Shown piece after piece: positions 24,797 to 36,072 of a stretch of 64,000 nucleotides of DNA. A program made the position numbers and the translations under genes. Under the pieces are notes generated by a model. It worked only from the letters and a program-made list of their open reading frames with translations. It was not told the DNA's origin and did not search any database. The stretch is taken from the NCBI GenBank assembly GCA_025462885.1, contig JAOAPN010000008.1, positions 1-64,000 on the forward strand, written 5' to 3'. The stretch comes from Acidobacteriaceae bacterium (lineage in GTDB: Bacteria > Acidobacteriota > Terriglobia > Terriglobales > Acidobacteriaceae). How positions within the stretch are numbered: position 1 is the stretch's first letter; every line of letters starts with the position of its first letter.

Positions 24797-27700
24797 ATGA
24801 AAACTTGCGGTATTTTTCTCCTGCCTGCCCTGGTGTTGTCTGCCTTTTTGCCTTTTGCTCTCTCCGGCTGTGGCTCGACCAGCCCCGGTACCGGCTCCAC
24901 CACGACGCCCGTTACCTCGACAGCGACTCCGGCAACCGTGACTTCCATCGCTCCGACCGTGATCCCGGCTGGCTCCGGTGCGACCGTAATCACTCTCACC
25001 GGCACAAATTTTCTATCCAGCTCCGTGGTTCAGGTGGCGGGCGTTAGCCAGTCCACCACGTACGTCAGTGCGACCCAACTCCAGGCGACCATTCCTGCGA
25101 ATTTGCTCGGGACCGGCAACCTTCGCCCATCGCCGTGCTGAACGGATCGACTACAAGCGCCGGTGGCGCCGCGGTCAATCTGGAGATCGACAATCCAGCC
25201 CCAGCGATCGCCAGTTTCTCTCCCGCCTCGTTGTCCTCCGGCTCGACCGGGATTCCACTCGTCATCGCGGGTACGGGGTTCCTCTCCACCAGCAGTGCTC
25301 AGATTGCAGGAAGCCCCCGGCCTACGATCTATGTTAGCCCCACCCAGCTTAGTGTTGCAGTGACCGCTGCGGATGTCTCACGGTCACGAATAACCCTCCT
25401 GGTGGCGGCACCTCTGGCGCAGCAAGCCTGATCGTCAGTGTCCCAACGGCCACTCCCGTTATCACCACCGCCAGCCCAACTCAGTTCGCCATCAATACCG
25501 CGAGCTCCATTCTCGTCTCGGGGACAGGATTCACCACCAGGTCGATCGTGCAGTGGAACGGAATACCGCTGACAACGAGCTACTACACGTACTACAACGG
25601 ACTGGTCTCGACCATCCAGCTTAGTGCTCAGGTTCCCGCCTCGCTCCTGACGGCTACCGGCACAGCCAGCATTACCGTCAACTCGCCGACTGCGAATCCG
25701 GCCACCTCGAATGTCGTTTCAGTCACCATCACCAATCCTCCAGTGCCGACGGTTACGTCCATTACGCTACGCCGAACTCCTCGGCAATCGGTGTCGCAAC
25801 ACCGATTACGGTTCAAGGGACCGGCTTCACGTCCGCTTCGGTCATCTCGTTCAACGGCACGAACCTGACCACGACCTTCGTCTCTGCTGGGAGCTTGACC
25901 GCGACCATTCCTGCTTCAGCGGTTGCAACTCCTGGAAATGGATTGCTTACCGTGACCACGCCTGCTCCTGGAGGCGGAACGTCCACTTCGGTGGTCGTAT
26001 CGACGACCAATGCCTACTACACGCCAGCTATCGGAATCTACGACAGCGGAGTCTTGCGCGGGTTGGCCACCAGCTCCAACTTCTACAACAGTGGTGGCAC
26101 GGCACTTCAGGTCAACGGTTCAAAGCAGGAGATCTACTCAGCCAGTTCCTCTGGTTATTTCGTCTACACCTATAGTTCGACGGGCGTGACGTTGAAGACC
26201 TCGGTGACCAGCACTGGTTATACCAACTCAAACGTGGACGATCTTCAGATCGCGAATGGAATTGCCTACACGGACCTTGGTAAAGCCTACGATGCTGAGT
26301 CGGGCTCACTTCTCGGAACCTTCTACAGCACGGGAACGACCGTCGCGACAGGGCCAACGGTCGTCGATACAGGATCGGCAAAGGCCTTTGTTCTGGATTA
26401 CTCCGCGCAGTACAGTTATGTCTACAACCAGATCCAGGTCTTTAATACTTCGGACTACACGCTCGCGTCCACCCCCGTCATTCCGGTGAACGGCATGAGC
26501 AACGTCTACTCGTATAACAATCCCGCATCGCACCTCGCACGCTGGAGTACGAATGGACTTGTGCTGCGGGCACCGAACGGAATCTATAGCGTTCGCTCGA
26601 ACCTGGTGAAGGATCTATCCACTACGGTAGCGGACCTGGGTCTCACTATCTCCTCCACCGGCACCAATACAACTGGCAGCAACACGACCTACACCGCAAC
26701 CGTAAAGAACGCTGGTTCTGCCGCAGCCACCAACGTCTCGTTCACGGGTGTGATTCCGTCGTCCACGATTGCTACCTCGGTCGCAACCTCGCAGGGAACC
26801 TGCTCCTTTGGCGCGACCGTCAGTTGCAATCTGGGCGGACTCGCAAACGGCGCCTCGGCTACCATCACTGTTGTCGTCACTCTCAACACTGCCGGAAGCA
26901 CAACCTTCAGCGGACAGGTGAGTGGATCGGAGACCGACAACAATGTGTCCGACAATCAGGCGTCCTCGACAGCGACGGTTACCGGCTCAACCTACAACCC
27001 GCTTCCGACCATTAGCTCGCTGACCCCGGCTGCCGTTCAGGCAGGTTCGACGGACACCACTATCGCCATCGCCGGGACGAACTTCAACAGCAGCACCATC
27101 GCCTATCTCAACGGAAAAGCGCTGACGACCTCCGTCAGTAGCACGAATCTCTTGAGCGCCGTGGTCCCCTCTGCGAATCTCACTGCCCTGGGTTGGAGCC
27201 CTATCACGGTCGCAACTCCGGCACCCGGTGGCGGAAGCTCAGCCGTACTTCCGCTGTCGGTCTTCAGCGTTGTGACTTTGGGCGTAAACCACGTCGTCTA
27301 CGACCCCTTCACCCAGAAGCTATACGCCAGCGTCGGGTCCGGCTCTTCGTCTGTGACCGGAAACTCCATCGCTCCCATCACCCCGGAGACCGGCACGATT
27401 GGAACGGCGGTTCCGATCGGCAGCCAGCCCACGGCACTGGCACTTTCTTCCAGTGGTCAGACCCTCTTCGTCAGTCTCAAGGGAAGCAATAACGTCGCAC
27501 GATTCAACATGCTTACCCAGCAGTCCGATGGAACCTATGCGATCCTTCCGGCGAACGGCTCTGCCCTCGCACCAACCACGATGGACGTACAACCCGGATC
27601 GGAGACCGCGGTGGCATTCGAGCAGCCCACCTTCACTGTCTACGACTTCAATACCACTGCGAAGACAGCAACGCTTCGTACCGTGACCAGCTATTCCTAT

Positions 27701-28514
27701 GCGACGAGCAGCCCACGCATTCTTGAATGCGACTGCGCTCTTTGGTTATGGCTACAGCTACACGCTCTCGCGATATGATGGTGCTCCCAGCACTCTTACT
27801 ACTGGTTATCAGGCTCCCTACACCTCCAGTCTCAACCGCTTCGGACCATTCAAAATCGACAGGGGTCTTGCTTTTGCTAACGCGGGCGGTGTTGCGGACC
27901 TTTCTAGTTCGCCTGCCACGCAGCTCGGTTACTACCCCCAACTTGGTACCAACTCCAGCTTCAACCAGATCGTCGCATCCGATACCTCTCTCAATCGTGT
28001 CTTCTTCCTGAGCGGTACGAGTGCAACCTCTTATTCCTATACGCCGGACGGAGTGGTTGCCTATGACCAGACCTCGTTCCTGCCCACTGCGGTGCTTCCT
28101 TTCAACATGCCGGTGATTGAAGGAAACACCAGCTATACTGCGATCGACCTCGTCCGTTGGGGACAGGATGGACTCGCCGCACTCACCAGCGGGGGGCACC
28201 TCTACATCGTTCGGGGTCCGGCCGTGGTTCCGCAACTCCTCAATCAGAATGCGGCCGCGGCTCTGACCTCCGCCAGCCCCGGTAATATCGCACACGGCGC
28301 TGGCAACACCCTCATCACTCTAACCGGAAGCAGCTTCGTACGAGGCGCTGCAGCGACCTGGAATAGTGCCTATCGCACCACGACCTGGGTCGATGCAAAC
28401 CATCTGACCCTAGCAATTCCGGCAAGCGATCTGGCTACCGCTGGATCGGCAACGATTGTGGTTACAAATCCTGGAGCCAGCGCTTCCGGCTCCCTCAATT
28501 TCACCATCAACTGA
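24797..28514 (+). pseudogene. IPT/TIG-repeat lipoprotein gene broken by frameshifts
   Basis: One protein of about 1,240 residues can be read if the frame is changed four times, near 25120, 25380, 25762 and 27710. The first part has a lipoprotein signal (FALSGCGSTS, lipobox LSGC). IPT/TIG repeats follow (PTVIPAGSGATVITLTGTNF, PVITTASPTQFAINTASSIL), then a CARDB/DUF11-like stretch (NTTYTATVKNAGSAAATNV), more IPT repeats and a beta-propeller-like middle. The pieces are 24797-25141, 25135-25431, 25548-25868, 25895-27778 and 27699-28514. Across each junction the repeat pattern continues in the new frame, so this is one gene. It is either decayed or carries assembly errors; the neighbouring genes are intact. 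Confidence 0.8.
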
Positions 28515-28557
28515 TAAAAAGGCTGTAGCTACGTACCTGCCAGCCAAGAGCAAACAG

Positions 28558-28589
28558 AACGGCCGTCGCGATCTTCCGCGACGGCCGTT
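28558..28589. terminator. Bidirectional terminator
   Basis: AACGGCCGTCGCG (28558-28570) pairs perfectly with CGCGACGGCCGTT (28577-28589). It separates the convergent IPT gene and M28 peptidase gene. Confidence 0.85.
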
Positions 28590-28620
28590 TCTTGATCTGT
28601 CTTCGAGCTACGAAAAAGCA

Positions 28621-30162
28621 CTACTCCCGGAACGTTGACTTCCGCCCCGCCAGCCGTCCATCCATATCGGCCAGTACATACGCGACCACCGACAGCATCG
28701 CAGTGTTGCGCTTGAAGTCGTCCGGATCGACCTTGTCCAGTGTGTCGGCTTCGGTGTGGTGCCAGTCGAAGTAGTGCAGCCCGACCGTCCGCGGGCTCAG
28801 AGCCGGAACGCCATCCGCCGTAATCGGCCCGATATCAGATCCGCCGCCGCCCGGCGAGACCGTATCCGTTCCAATAGGCCTCAACAGTGCTGCAATATCC
28901 TGCATCCACACGTAGGACTGCTTCTCCTCCGCCGTCAGCGTGCTCATATCGAGTGCCGGTCGCGGAGCCATGCCGGTCGCCGGAGCACCCGCCGCCGGAG
29001 CGGCAGGCCGACGTGGAGCGCCGAAGCCACCATACCCGATTCCCAACGGCTTCTCAGCACCGCCGTCCATCTCGATCGCCGCCACCTGATCGCCGATCCT
29101 ATCGCCGATCATCTCGCGATACGCCCGTCCGCCCGCGCCGCCGTTCTCTTCGTTCACCCAGAAGACGATGCGAATCGTCCGCTTCGGCTTCAGCCCCAGC
29201 CTGTGGATCAGCGACACTGCCTCGAACGTCGCAATAATGCCCGATCCGTCATCCTGCGCCCCCTGGCCAACGTCCCACGAGTCGATATGTCCGCCCAGCA
29301 CGACGACCTGCTCGGGATGCTCGCTGCCGACGATCTCGCCCATCACGTTTCCGGCCTTCTGGTCGGCTTCCATGTGCCCGTCCATCTGCAGGTGAATCTT
29401 CACCGGACCTTCCTTGGTCAGCCGCTCGACCAGCAGCGCATCTTCGACACTCAGGGCCGCAGCAGGAACCTTCGGCTGCTTCTCGTCGTAGCGCAGCGTC
29501 CCGGTGTGCGGAGTCTGCATCGCCAGCCCGGTCGCCGAACGTACCAGCACCGCTACTGCACCTTTTGCGGCAGCACGGCTCGGCCCCGCCGTCCGGTACT
29601 GCGAGTTCACGCCGTAGCCATGCCAGCCAGGATTGAACAGCACGATCTTGCCCTTCACCTGCTCGGGCGTCAGCGCGTCGAGCGCCGCAAACGTCGGCAC
29701 AAACAGCACCTCCGCCGTAATCCCTTCCTTCGGAGTCTCCACGCTCATACCCAGCCCAAGCATGTGCAGCGGCTTCGCGATCGCGCCCTTGCCTGTCGTG
29801 ATCACCGTCGCCGACTCGTTCCCCCGCACCCACCGCGGAACCATCACCGACTGCACCTTTACATTCTGCAGTCCGGCATTCCGCATCAGGTCCGCGCCCC
29901 ACTCGATAGCGGTAAGCAACTGCGGACTTCCACTCACCCGCTTTCCGATGTGGTCGCACAGATACGTCAGCGCTGCATAGCCATCGCTATCCGCCATGGC
30001 CGCAGCTAGGATCTTGTCGGCGTCGGTCTTGTACTTGGCAGTCAAAGGTCCCGGCACCGAAGGCATCCCCGAGGAGGGATCTCCCGGCATCTGCATCTGG
30101 GCTCCGGCTGGCAACGTAGCGAGCAGGGCAGCGGCGGCAACGAACGAAGTAAGGCGATTCAT
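28621..30162 (-). CDS. Secreted M28-family zinc peptidase
   Basis: The product has 513 residues. A signal peptide covers residues 1 to 21 (MNRLTSFVAAAALLATLPAG). A protease-associated (PA) insert lies at about 130 to 250. The M28 catalytic domain has GGHIDSWDVGQGAQDDGSG (first metal ligands and bridging Asp), VNEENGGAGGRAY (catalytic Glu pair), and HHTEADTLDKV (last His ligand). All expected ligands are present, so it should be an active aminopeptidase or carboxypeptidase of the periplasm or cell surface. An AGGAGC site precedes the ATG. The TonB receptor gene lies upstream on the same strand but behind a terminator, so transcription is separate. Confidence 0.93.
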   Translation of the reverse strand: MNRLTSFVAAAALLATLPAGAQMQMPGDPSSGMPSVPGPLTAKYKTDADKILAAAMADSDGYAALTYLCDHIGKRVSGSPQLLTAIEWGADLMRNAGLQNVKVQSVMVPRWVRGNESATVITTGKGAIAKPLHMLGLGMSVETPKEGITAEVLFVPTFAALDALTPEQVKGKIVLFNPGWHGYGVNSQYRTAGPSRAAAKGAVAVLVRSATGLAMQTPHTGTLRYDEKQPKVPAAALSVEDALLVERLTKEGPVKIHLQMDGHMEADQKAGNVMGEIVGSEHPEQVVVLGGHIDSWDVGQGAQDDGSGIIATFEAVSLIHRLGLKPKRTIRIVFWVNEENGGAGGRAYREMIGDRIGDQVAAIEMDGGAEKPLGIGYGGFGAPRRPAAPAAGAPATGMAPRPALDMSTLTAEEKQSYVWMQDIAALLRPIGTDTVSPGGGGSDIGPITADGVPALSPRTVGLHYFDWHHTEADTLDKVDPDDFKRNTAMLSVVAYVLADMDGRLAGRKSTFRE

Positions 30163-30276
30163 GAGAAAGCTCCTATAAAAAAATCTTTACAACAAAAAAG
30201 TTCTAAAGGCCTGCCCAAATGATCAGGCACGAGGGGAAAGAAATCCTCCCACCACCTGCACTAACCCAAACAAAAA

Positions 30277-30306
30277 ACCGACTGAGAGAACATCCTCTCA
30301 GCCGGT
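30277..30306 (-). terminator. Terminator of the TonB-receptor gene
   Basis: ACCGACTGAGAG (30277-30288) pairs with CTCTCAGCCGGT (30295-30306), with one mismatch. On the minus strand it is followed by a T run. Confidence 0.85.
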
Positions 30307-30346
30307 CTCTACTTAATCCATCAGCATTTCTGAAGAATCACCTTCA

Positions 30347-33300
30347 TTAGAAGATGATCTTCGCAGCGAATTGCACGTTGAACGGTTCGCCCGAGCCAAT
30401 ACCCGGAGCGCCAGCGTTATCCCCGACTGTGGTCGTTGACCGTCCGAAGGAACCGTTGGTAAACGATCCAATGGAACTGGTATTCGCCAGATTCAGACGA
30501 TTGAGGATGTTGAACATCTCAGCGCGAATCTGAAGGTTGACGCCCTCATGCAGTGGCGTGTTCTTCACCAGAGAAGCATCGACGGTTCCGAAGCCCGGAC
30601 CACGAGCGTCGTTACGATGCATGCCGCTGAAGGATCCTGCTGCAGGAAGTGCATATGCGGTAGGGGAGAACCACTGCACATACGCTCCCGAGGTTGCTGA
30701 GGCGCGCACGAGTGAGTGGGACGTCGTGTAGGGATTACCAACTCTCACGGCACGATCCTGGAACTCACCTACACCGCTGTTGTTGGTGCTCGTTTTGATG
30801 TTGATCGGCTTGCCGGTGTAGAAGGTCATGAACGTGTTAGCCTGCCACCCATTGGTGAGAGGCTTCCAGCGCTCGGTGAACTTCGGTACCTCGTATACAA
30901 CATAACCATTGAAGGTATGCCGTGTATCGAAGTCAGCATTGCCATACTCTGAAGCAAGGTCGCGTGAATTCTGAGGAGCGAATCCGCGCGTGCCGGAGAC
31001 GTTATCCAGACTGTGACCATAGGTATAGCTGGCTTGTGCAGTTACACCATGGTAGCCGCTGGTGCGAATCATGGATTGGAGCGAATGGTAGTTCGACCCA
31101 GCCTTCGACTCGTATTGGTTGATTGCAGCGAAGGAAGGGAACTGGGTAGCGTAAGGCCGCGAGCTCTGGATTGTGGATCCCGTGCTGTTGGGAGCTGCCT
31201 GGTTGATATCGCGCAGGTTGAATAGACGCCGACCCAGCGATCCAACGTAACCAATCTGAAGAACAGTGTTGCTGCCGAGCTGATATTCCGTATTCAGGTT
31301 GAAATTCTGCAGATAAGCATTCCTGAATCCTGGGGATACCGTTGAAACGCCAAACGTGGCAGCCGCACCGGTGCTGGGAAGCGGATCCACTCCTGTGGTG
31401 ATCTGGAAGGCCGAAGACTTCGAGACGGTAAATACTGGGCTTGCACCAGTCTTGTTCGCCTGGACGCCGACCGACGCTCCGTTGCCTGGACGATTATCAA
31501 AGAAACCGTTCAAATTCGGCAGGTCGTAATAAATACCGTATGTTCCACGCAACACCAGCTTGTTTGTGACTTGGCCAGTAAAGCCGAAACGCGGAGCGAC
31601 ATTCTTATAGCTACGGGGATAGAGAGTGTCGATATTCTGACCAACGATCGCGAAACCGGTCGAAGAAGTCGGGTCGAAGTTCGAGAGCGTACCATTCGTC
31701 GAATAGACCGGACCAGAGAAATCCCAACGCAGGCCATAGTTGACCGTCAGCCGAGGTGTGATCTGATACTGATCCTGAGCGAAGAGGCTCCACTGGTTGA
31801 GATAGAGGTCACGCTGCAACTGACCGCGAACGATGCTTCCGGACGTTGCATAGCCCGCAAGAAAGTCTGCGAGCGCTCGCGTTGTGCCGTCGGCCTCGGT
31901 GGCGTAGTTGTTGGTCGGGTGGAGCGCTGTATAAGCAGTTCCATCGAACGTAAACGAACCACGCACGTTGCGCTGATAGAGCAGATTCATGTAGTTGCGG
32001 CGAAACTCTCCGCCAACGCGAAACTGATGTTTGCCCGTAACAAACGTAGCAGTGTCGCTGATCATGCCTACATAGTCTTGACGACCAAGCGGCGGGGTGG
32101 GTCCGACCTGATCAAAGCTGGTAATCGAGATGGTAGGGGCTCCCGAGAGAGAGGGGTCGGTTACGCCGGTCGCCAAGCCAAGCGCAGGAATATTCTGGTT
32201 ATGAACGTTATCGTTAAAGGTCTGGCCAAAGTAGTTGACGGCCGCTAGAAGCTGGTTCGACAGATGGCTGGTAGGAGCCCAATTGTGCGTGATCGCGTAG
32301 TTGTGTACGTGGTCAGGAGCTACCTGGTAGTACTCCCAGATATTGGGACCTGCATTGCCAAGCTGACGACCGGTGCCGATGAAAGCCCGAATCGAAAGAG
32401 TCTGACGAGAGGTCAAATTCCAGTCGACCTTGCCAACGGTATTGTCGCTGTATCCGCTCTGTGGGCGGGCATCGGTGTAGTTGTTGATCGTCGCGCCACC
32501 AGAGTTCTTATTTCCCTGGGGCCAAAGGCTCAGCAGGTTCAAAGAAGTCTGGCTCACCGGAATGTTGTGGTTGTTGAGAAGTTGTGTCGCTTGATTGACC
32601 CACGCTGTCGTTGGTTCGGTCGCAGCGGATTGAGCCCCGATAATGTACTTCTGGCGCTCGTAATTGACGAAGAAGAACAGCTTGTCATGCATCACCGGTC
32701 CGCCCAGTGAGCCGCCGAACTGGTTGTTGCGGATCTTCGGTTTGCGCGCGGTAGTAGCCAACATGTCGCTCTTGGACGCGAAGAACTCATTCCGCATGAA
32801 GTAGTAAGCGGTTCCATGGAAACGGTTGGTTCCGCTCTTTACGACCATGTTCACCAATCCACCGCCGTTGCGACCGACTTCGGCATTCGCCTGCGATTGC
32901 ACGGAAAACTGATCGATCGCATCGATCGGAAGCGTCACGCCTGCGATGCCGGAGACACCGCCCTGGTTTGCTCCCTGTGAGTTATGGAAGATATCGTTGT
33001 TGTCGGCTCCGTCGATCTGAAAGTTGTTCTGGTTGGTACGCGCGCCGTTCAAAGAGCCTGCGCCATTGAAGCCAGGTGTGATCTTGAGCAGTTGAGTGAA
33101 ATCGCGACCGTTTAATGGAATGTTGGCTACAGCAGTGGCCGGTACAACAGCCGTATTGGTCGAAGACTCAGTATCCACGGCGATTGCATTTGCATTCACC
33201 TCGACCTGCTGGGTGGAAGTTGAAAGGCTCATCTTGGGGCTCAAAGAGTACACAGCGCCAGGGCGGGTTGCGATGTCTACAATTTTTGCCGTAGCAAAGC

Positions 33301-33562
33301 CGGGCGCTGCGACAGTAACTGTGAACTTTCCGATAGGAAGATCCTGAAACGAGTAGGCCCCATCGCCCGTGCTTACTGTCTCACGCGCTAGGCCCGTGTC
33401 CTGTGATAGCAGTGAAATCTTCGCGCCCGAAACCACAGCGCCCGAGCTGTCCTGCACTGTTCCGGCAATACCGCCGCGGAACGTCTGTCCTAATACAAAC
33501 TGCGAAACGCTCAACAAAAGCAGTAGTAAGAGAAGCTTCGATTGTCTTGTGATAGTACTCAT
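30347..33562 (-). CDS. Oar-like TonB-dependent receptor
   Basis: The product has 1,071 residues. The signal peptide ends near VLGQT at residue 26. A carboxypeptidase-regulatory-like domain follows (GTVQDSSGAVVSGAKISL, AYSFQDLPIGKFTVTV). The plug domain has IPLNGRDFTQLLKITPGF and NNFQIDGADNND, then a large beta-barrel ends in VQFAAKIIF with the terminal Phe. This layout is characteristic of the expanded Oar-like receptor family of Acidobacteriota, thought to take up large or oligomeric substrates. The ligand is unknown. The downstream M28 peptidase could process imported or surface peptides, but that link is only positional. Confidence 0.95.
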   Translation of the reverse strand: MSTITRQSKLLLLLLLLSVSQFVLGQTFRGGIAGTVQDSSGAVVSGAKISLLSQDTGLARETVSTGDGAYSFQDLPIGKFTVTVAAPGFATAKIVDIATRPGAVYSLSPKMSLSTSTQQVEVNANAIAVDTESSTNTAVVPATAVANIPLNGRDFTQLLKITPGFNGAGSLNGARTNQNNFQIDGADNNDIFHNSQGANQGGVSGIAGVTLPIDAIDQFSVQSQANAEVGRNGGGLVNMVVKSGTNRFHGTAYYFMRNEFFASKSDMLATTARKPKIRNNQFGGSLGGPVMHDKLFFFVNYERQKYIIGAQSAATEPTTAWVNQATQLLNNHNIPVSQTSLNLLSLWPQGNKNSGGATINNYTDARPQSGYSDNTVGKVDWNLTSRQTLSIRAFIGTGRQLGNAGPNIWEYYQVAPDHVHNYAITHNWAPTSHLSNQLLAAVNYFGQTFNDNVHNQNIPALGLATGVTDPSLSGAPTISITSFDQVGPTPPLGRQDYVGMISDTATFVTGKHQFRVGGEFRRNYMNLLYQRNVRGSFTFDGTAYTALHPTNNYATEADGTTRALADFLAGYATSGSIVRGQLQRDLYLNQWSLFAQDQYQITPRLTVNYGLRWDFSGPVYSTNGTLSNFDPTSSTGFAIVGQNIDTLYPRSYKNVAPRFGFTGQVTNKLVLRGTYGIYYDLPNLNGFFDNRPGNGASVGVQANKTGASPVFTVSKSSAFQITTGVDPLPSTGAAATFGVSTVSPGFRNAYLQNFNLNTEYQLGSNTVLQIGYVGSLGRRLFNLRDINQAAPNSTGSTIQSSRPYATQFPSFAAINQYESKAGSNYHSLQSMIRTSGYHGVTAQASYTYGHSLDNVSGTRGFAPQNSRDLASEYGNADFDTRHTFNGYVVYEVPKFTERWKPLTNGWQANTFMTFYTGKPINIKTSTNNSGVGEFQDRAVRVGNPYTTSHSLVRASATSGAYVQWFSPTAYALPAAGSFSGMHRNDARGPGFGTVDASLVKNTPLHEGVNLQIRAEMFNILNRLNLANTSSIGSFTNGSFGRSTTTVGDNAGAPGIGSGEPFNVQFAAKIIF

Positions 33563-34037
33563 TGCAATAACTCCTTTTGGAATCGCCTGGTCTCACAAAT
33601 AAATGCAGTTGCACGCCCCTACTTTCGAAGGTTTCGAAAGAAAGTAGGCTGGAAGACACTTACCCCGTGGCTGCGCAGCACAAAACGACGCAGTACGGGT
33701 GAATCTAAGGACCCTTGCAGATGAAAATTAGGTAATGTTTCAATCATACCGACGGGTAACACCCAGCGCAAACCGCTTACGCGCAATTAAAACAGTCGAC
33801 ACAAAGCCACAACGTGGCAAGGTCTGAATGAAATTAAAGAAGGCGGCGGGGCCAACGTATCGGAAAAAGAAGACACGTGTCGTCGCAGGCAGCGATTAGC
33901 AGCCGCGACAACAGCGAAGCAGAACGTGGGTTCGCATTCCTTAACCCTATATTCACGACCCGCGCAGGTCAACCTCCCACAAAAGTCCCACGTTATCTCT
34001 CTCCTCAATTCGCGTCCCCGCATCTACACTGAATCTC
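33563..34037. other. Intergenic region between divergent TonB receptor and glmS genes
   Basis: These 475 bp must contain two promoters and the untranslated leaders. The small open frames lack support. I looked for a glmS-ribozyme-like or riboswitch structure upstream of glmS and saw no obvious conserved hairpin; a covariance search would be needed to exclude one. Confidence 0.4.
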
Positions 34038-36026
34038 ATGTGCGGAATCGTTGGATACATTGGTCCTAAAGCAGTCGTCCCCGTCATCATCGAAGGTCTA
34101 CGCCGTCTCGAGTACCGCGGCTACGACTCAGCTGGTATCGCCGTTGCCGGCGGTCCAGACGGCATGCAGCTTCGCCGAGCCCCCGGCAAGCTCCGCAACC
34201 TCGAAGCCATCCTCGCCGAATCGCCCGTCCACGGCACCTTCGGCATCGGACACACCCGCTGGGCCACCCACGGCCGCCCCACGGAAGAGAACGCCCATCC
34301 CCATCGCGACTGCACTGGAACCCTCGTCGTCGTTCACAACGGCATCGTCGAGAACTATCTCTCACTCAAGAAGCAGCTCACCGCCGCCGGCCACAAGTTC
34401 GTCACCGAGACCGACACCGAAATCATCGCCCACCTTATAGAGGAGGAGATCAAGCAGTCTCCTGGCGTTCTGCTCGAAGAAGCCGTCCGCCGCGCCGTCA
34501 AGCACCTCACCGGAGCCTTCGCCATCGGTGTCCTCTCCGCCAACGAGCCTAACAAGCTCGTCGCCGCCCGTATGGGTCCGCCCGCCGTCATTGGCATCGG
34601 AGAGGGCGAGTACTTCCTCGCCTCCGACGTCCCCGGCATCCTGCACCACACCCGCAACATTCACTTCCTGCAGGACGGCGAAGTCGCCATCCTCACCCCT
34701 GCTGGAGTCGCCCTAACCGATTTCCAAGGCGAAGCCTTGCCATTGAAGGTCCAGCGCATCACCTGGGATCCCATCATGGCGGAGAAGGCCGGCTACAAGC
34801 ACTTCATGCTCAAGGAAGTGAACGAGCAGCCCCGCGCCATCCGCGACACCACCCTCGGCCGCGTCTCCTTCGACACCGGAAAGGTCTTCCTCGATAACCT
34901 CGACATCTCCCCCGAAGAGCTCCGCGCCGCCAGCCAGATCACCATCGCGGCCTGCGGAACCTCGTGGCACGCTGGCCTCGCCGGCAAGTTCATGATCGAG
35001 CGCCTCGCCCGCCTCCCCGTTGACGTCGACTACGCCTCTGAGTACCGCTACCGCGATCCCATCGCCGACCCCCGCGCCATCGGCCTCCTCATCACCCAGT
35101 CCGGCGAGACCGCCGACACCCTCGCCGCCCAGGCCGAACTCATCGCCAAGGGCTCCAAGACCCTTGCCATCTGCAACGTCGTCGGCGCAGCCATCACCCG
35201 CAAGGCCGCCGGCACCATCACCACCAACGCCGGCCCGGAGATCGGCGTCGCCTCCACCAAGGCCTTCACCGCCCAGCTCACCGCCCTCTTCATCCTTGCC
35301 CTGCATCTAGCCCAGGTCCGCGAGACCATCTCCGATGCCGAGTCCCTCCACCTCGTCACCGAGCTCTCGAAGATCCCCTCCAAACTCGAAGCCATGCTCG
35401 CCCTCACCAACCCCACCGGCATGTCCGAAGGAGTCGCCGCACCCAGTACAGCGTTGGGCACCAAGACTCCGCCAGCACCACCGTCATGGGTGGGGTCCGA
35501 CCGTCGCGTAGCCCCCCGAGTCTCACTGGACACCCAGTGCTCCGACCTCGCGAAGATCTTCCACACCGCTAACAACTTCCTCTTCCTCGGCCGCGGCATC
35601 CACTACCCCATCGCCCTCGAGGGCGCGCTGAAGCTGAAGGAGATCTCCTACATCCACGCCGAAGGCTACCCCGCCGGAGAGATGAAGCACGGCCCCAACG
35701 CTCTCATCGACGAGTCCCTCCCCGTAGTCTGCATCGCAACCAAGGACCCCAACGACCCCAGCTCCGTCCTGAAGTACGAAAAAACCCTCTCCAACATCCA
35801 GGAAGTCACCGCCCGCTCCGGCCGCGTCATCGCCATCGCCACCGAAGGCGACCAGGACATAGCCCAACTCGTAGACCACACCATCTACATCCCCCAGGCC
35901 CCAGAGCTGCTGCTGCCGCTGCTGGAAGTAGTGCCGCTGCAACTGCTCGCGTACCACATCGCGGTACGCAGAGGTTGCGACGTGGATCAACCTAGAAACC
36001 TGGCGAAGTCAGTGACGGTCGAGTAA
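34038..36026 (+). CDS. glmS: Glutamine--fructose-6-phosphate aminotransferase
   Basis: The product has 662 residues, about 50 longer than the usual 609. The N-terminal glutaminase begins [13 protein letters not shown], with Cys as nucleophile after Met removal, and has [18 protein letters not shown] and the HNGIVENY motif. Two SIS isomerase domains follow ([25 protein letters not shown] [32 protein letters not shown]), and the end is [11 protein letters not shown], as in all GlmS proteins. It makes glucosamine-6-phosphate for cell wall and amino-sugar polymers, so it feeds the UDP-HexNAc enzymes of the first region. An extra Pro/Ser-rich segment of about 45 residues sits between the two SIS domains (about 35407-35540). 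Confidence 0.97.
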   Translation: MCGIVGYIGPKAVVPVIIEGLRRLEYRGYDSAGIAVAGGPDGMQLRRAPGKLRNLEAILAESPVHGTFGIGHTRWATHGRPTEENAHPHRDCTGTLVVVHNGIVENYLSLKKQLTAAGHKFVTETDTEIIAHLIEEEIKQSPGVLLEEAVRRAVKHLTGAFAIGVLSANEPNKLVAARMGPPAVIGIGEGEYFLASDVPGILHHTRNIHFLQDGEVAILTPAGVALTDFQGEALPLKVQRITWDPIMAEKAGYKHFMLKEVNEQPRAIRDTTLGRVSFDTGKVFLDNLDISPEELRAASQITIAACGTSWHAGLAGKFMIERLARLPVDVDYASEYRYRDPIADPRAIGLLITQSGETADTLAAQAELIAKGSKTLAICNVVGAAITRKAAGTITTNAGPEIGVASTKAFTAQLTALFILALHLAQVRETISDAESLHLVTELSKIPSKLEAMLALTNPTGMSEGVAAPSTALGTKTPPAPPSWVGSDRRVAPRVSLDTQCSDLAKIFHTANNFLFLGRGIHYPIALEGALKLKEISYIHAEGYPAGEMKHGPNALIDESLPVVCIATKDPNDPSSVLKYEKTLSNIQEVTARSGRVIAIATEGDQDIAQLVDHTIYIPQAPELLLPLLEVVPLQLLAYHIAVRRGCDVDQPRNLAKSVTVE

Positions 36027-36072
36027 TGGTTGGGGTTACGCTGAAGACTAATCTAGTTTGCAGGGAGTGGTA

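Noticed and set aside
33563..34037. Possible glmS ribozyme or riboswitch upstream of glmS
   Set aside because: No convincing conserved hairpin set was visible by eye; a covariance model would be needed to claim one.
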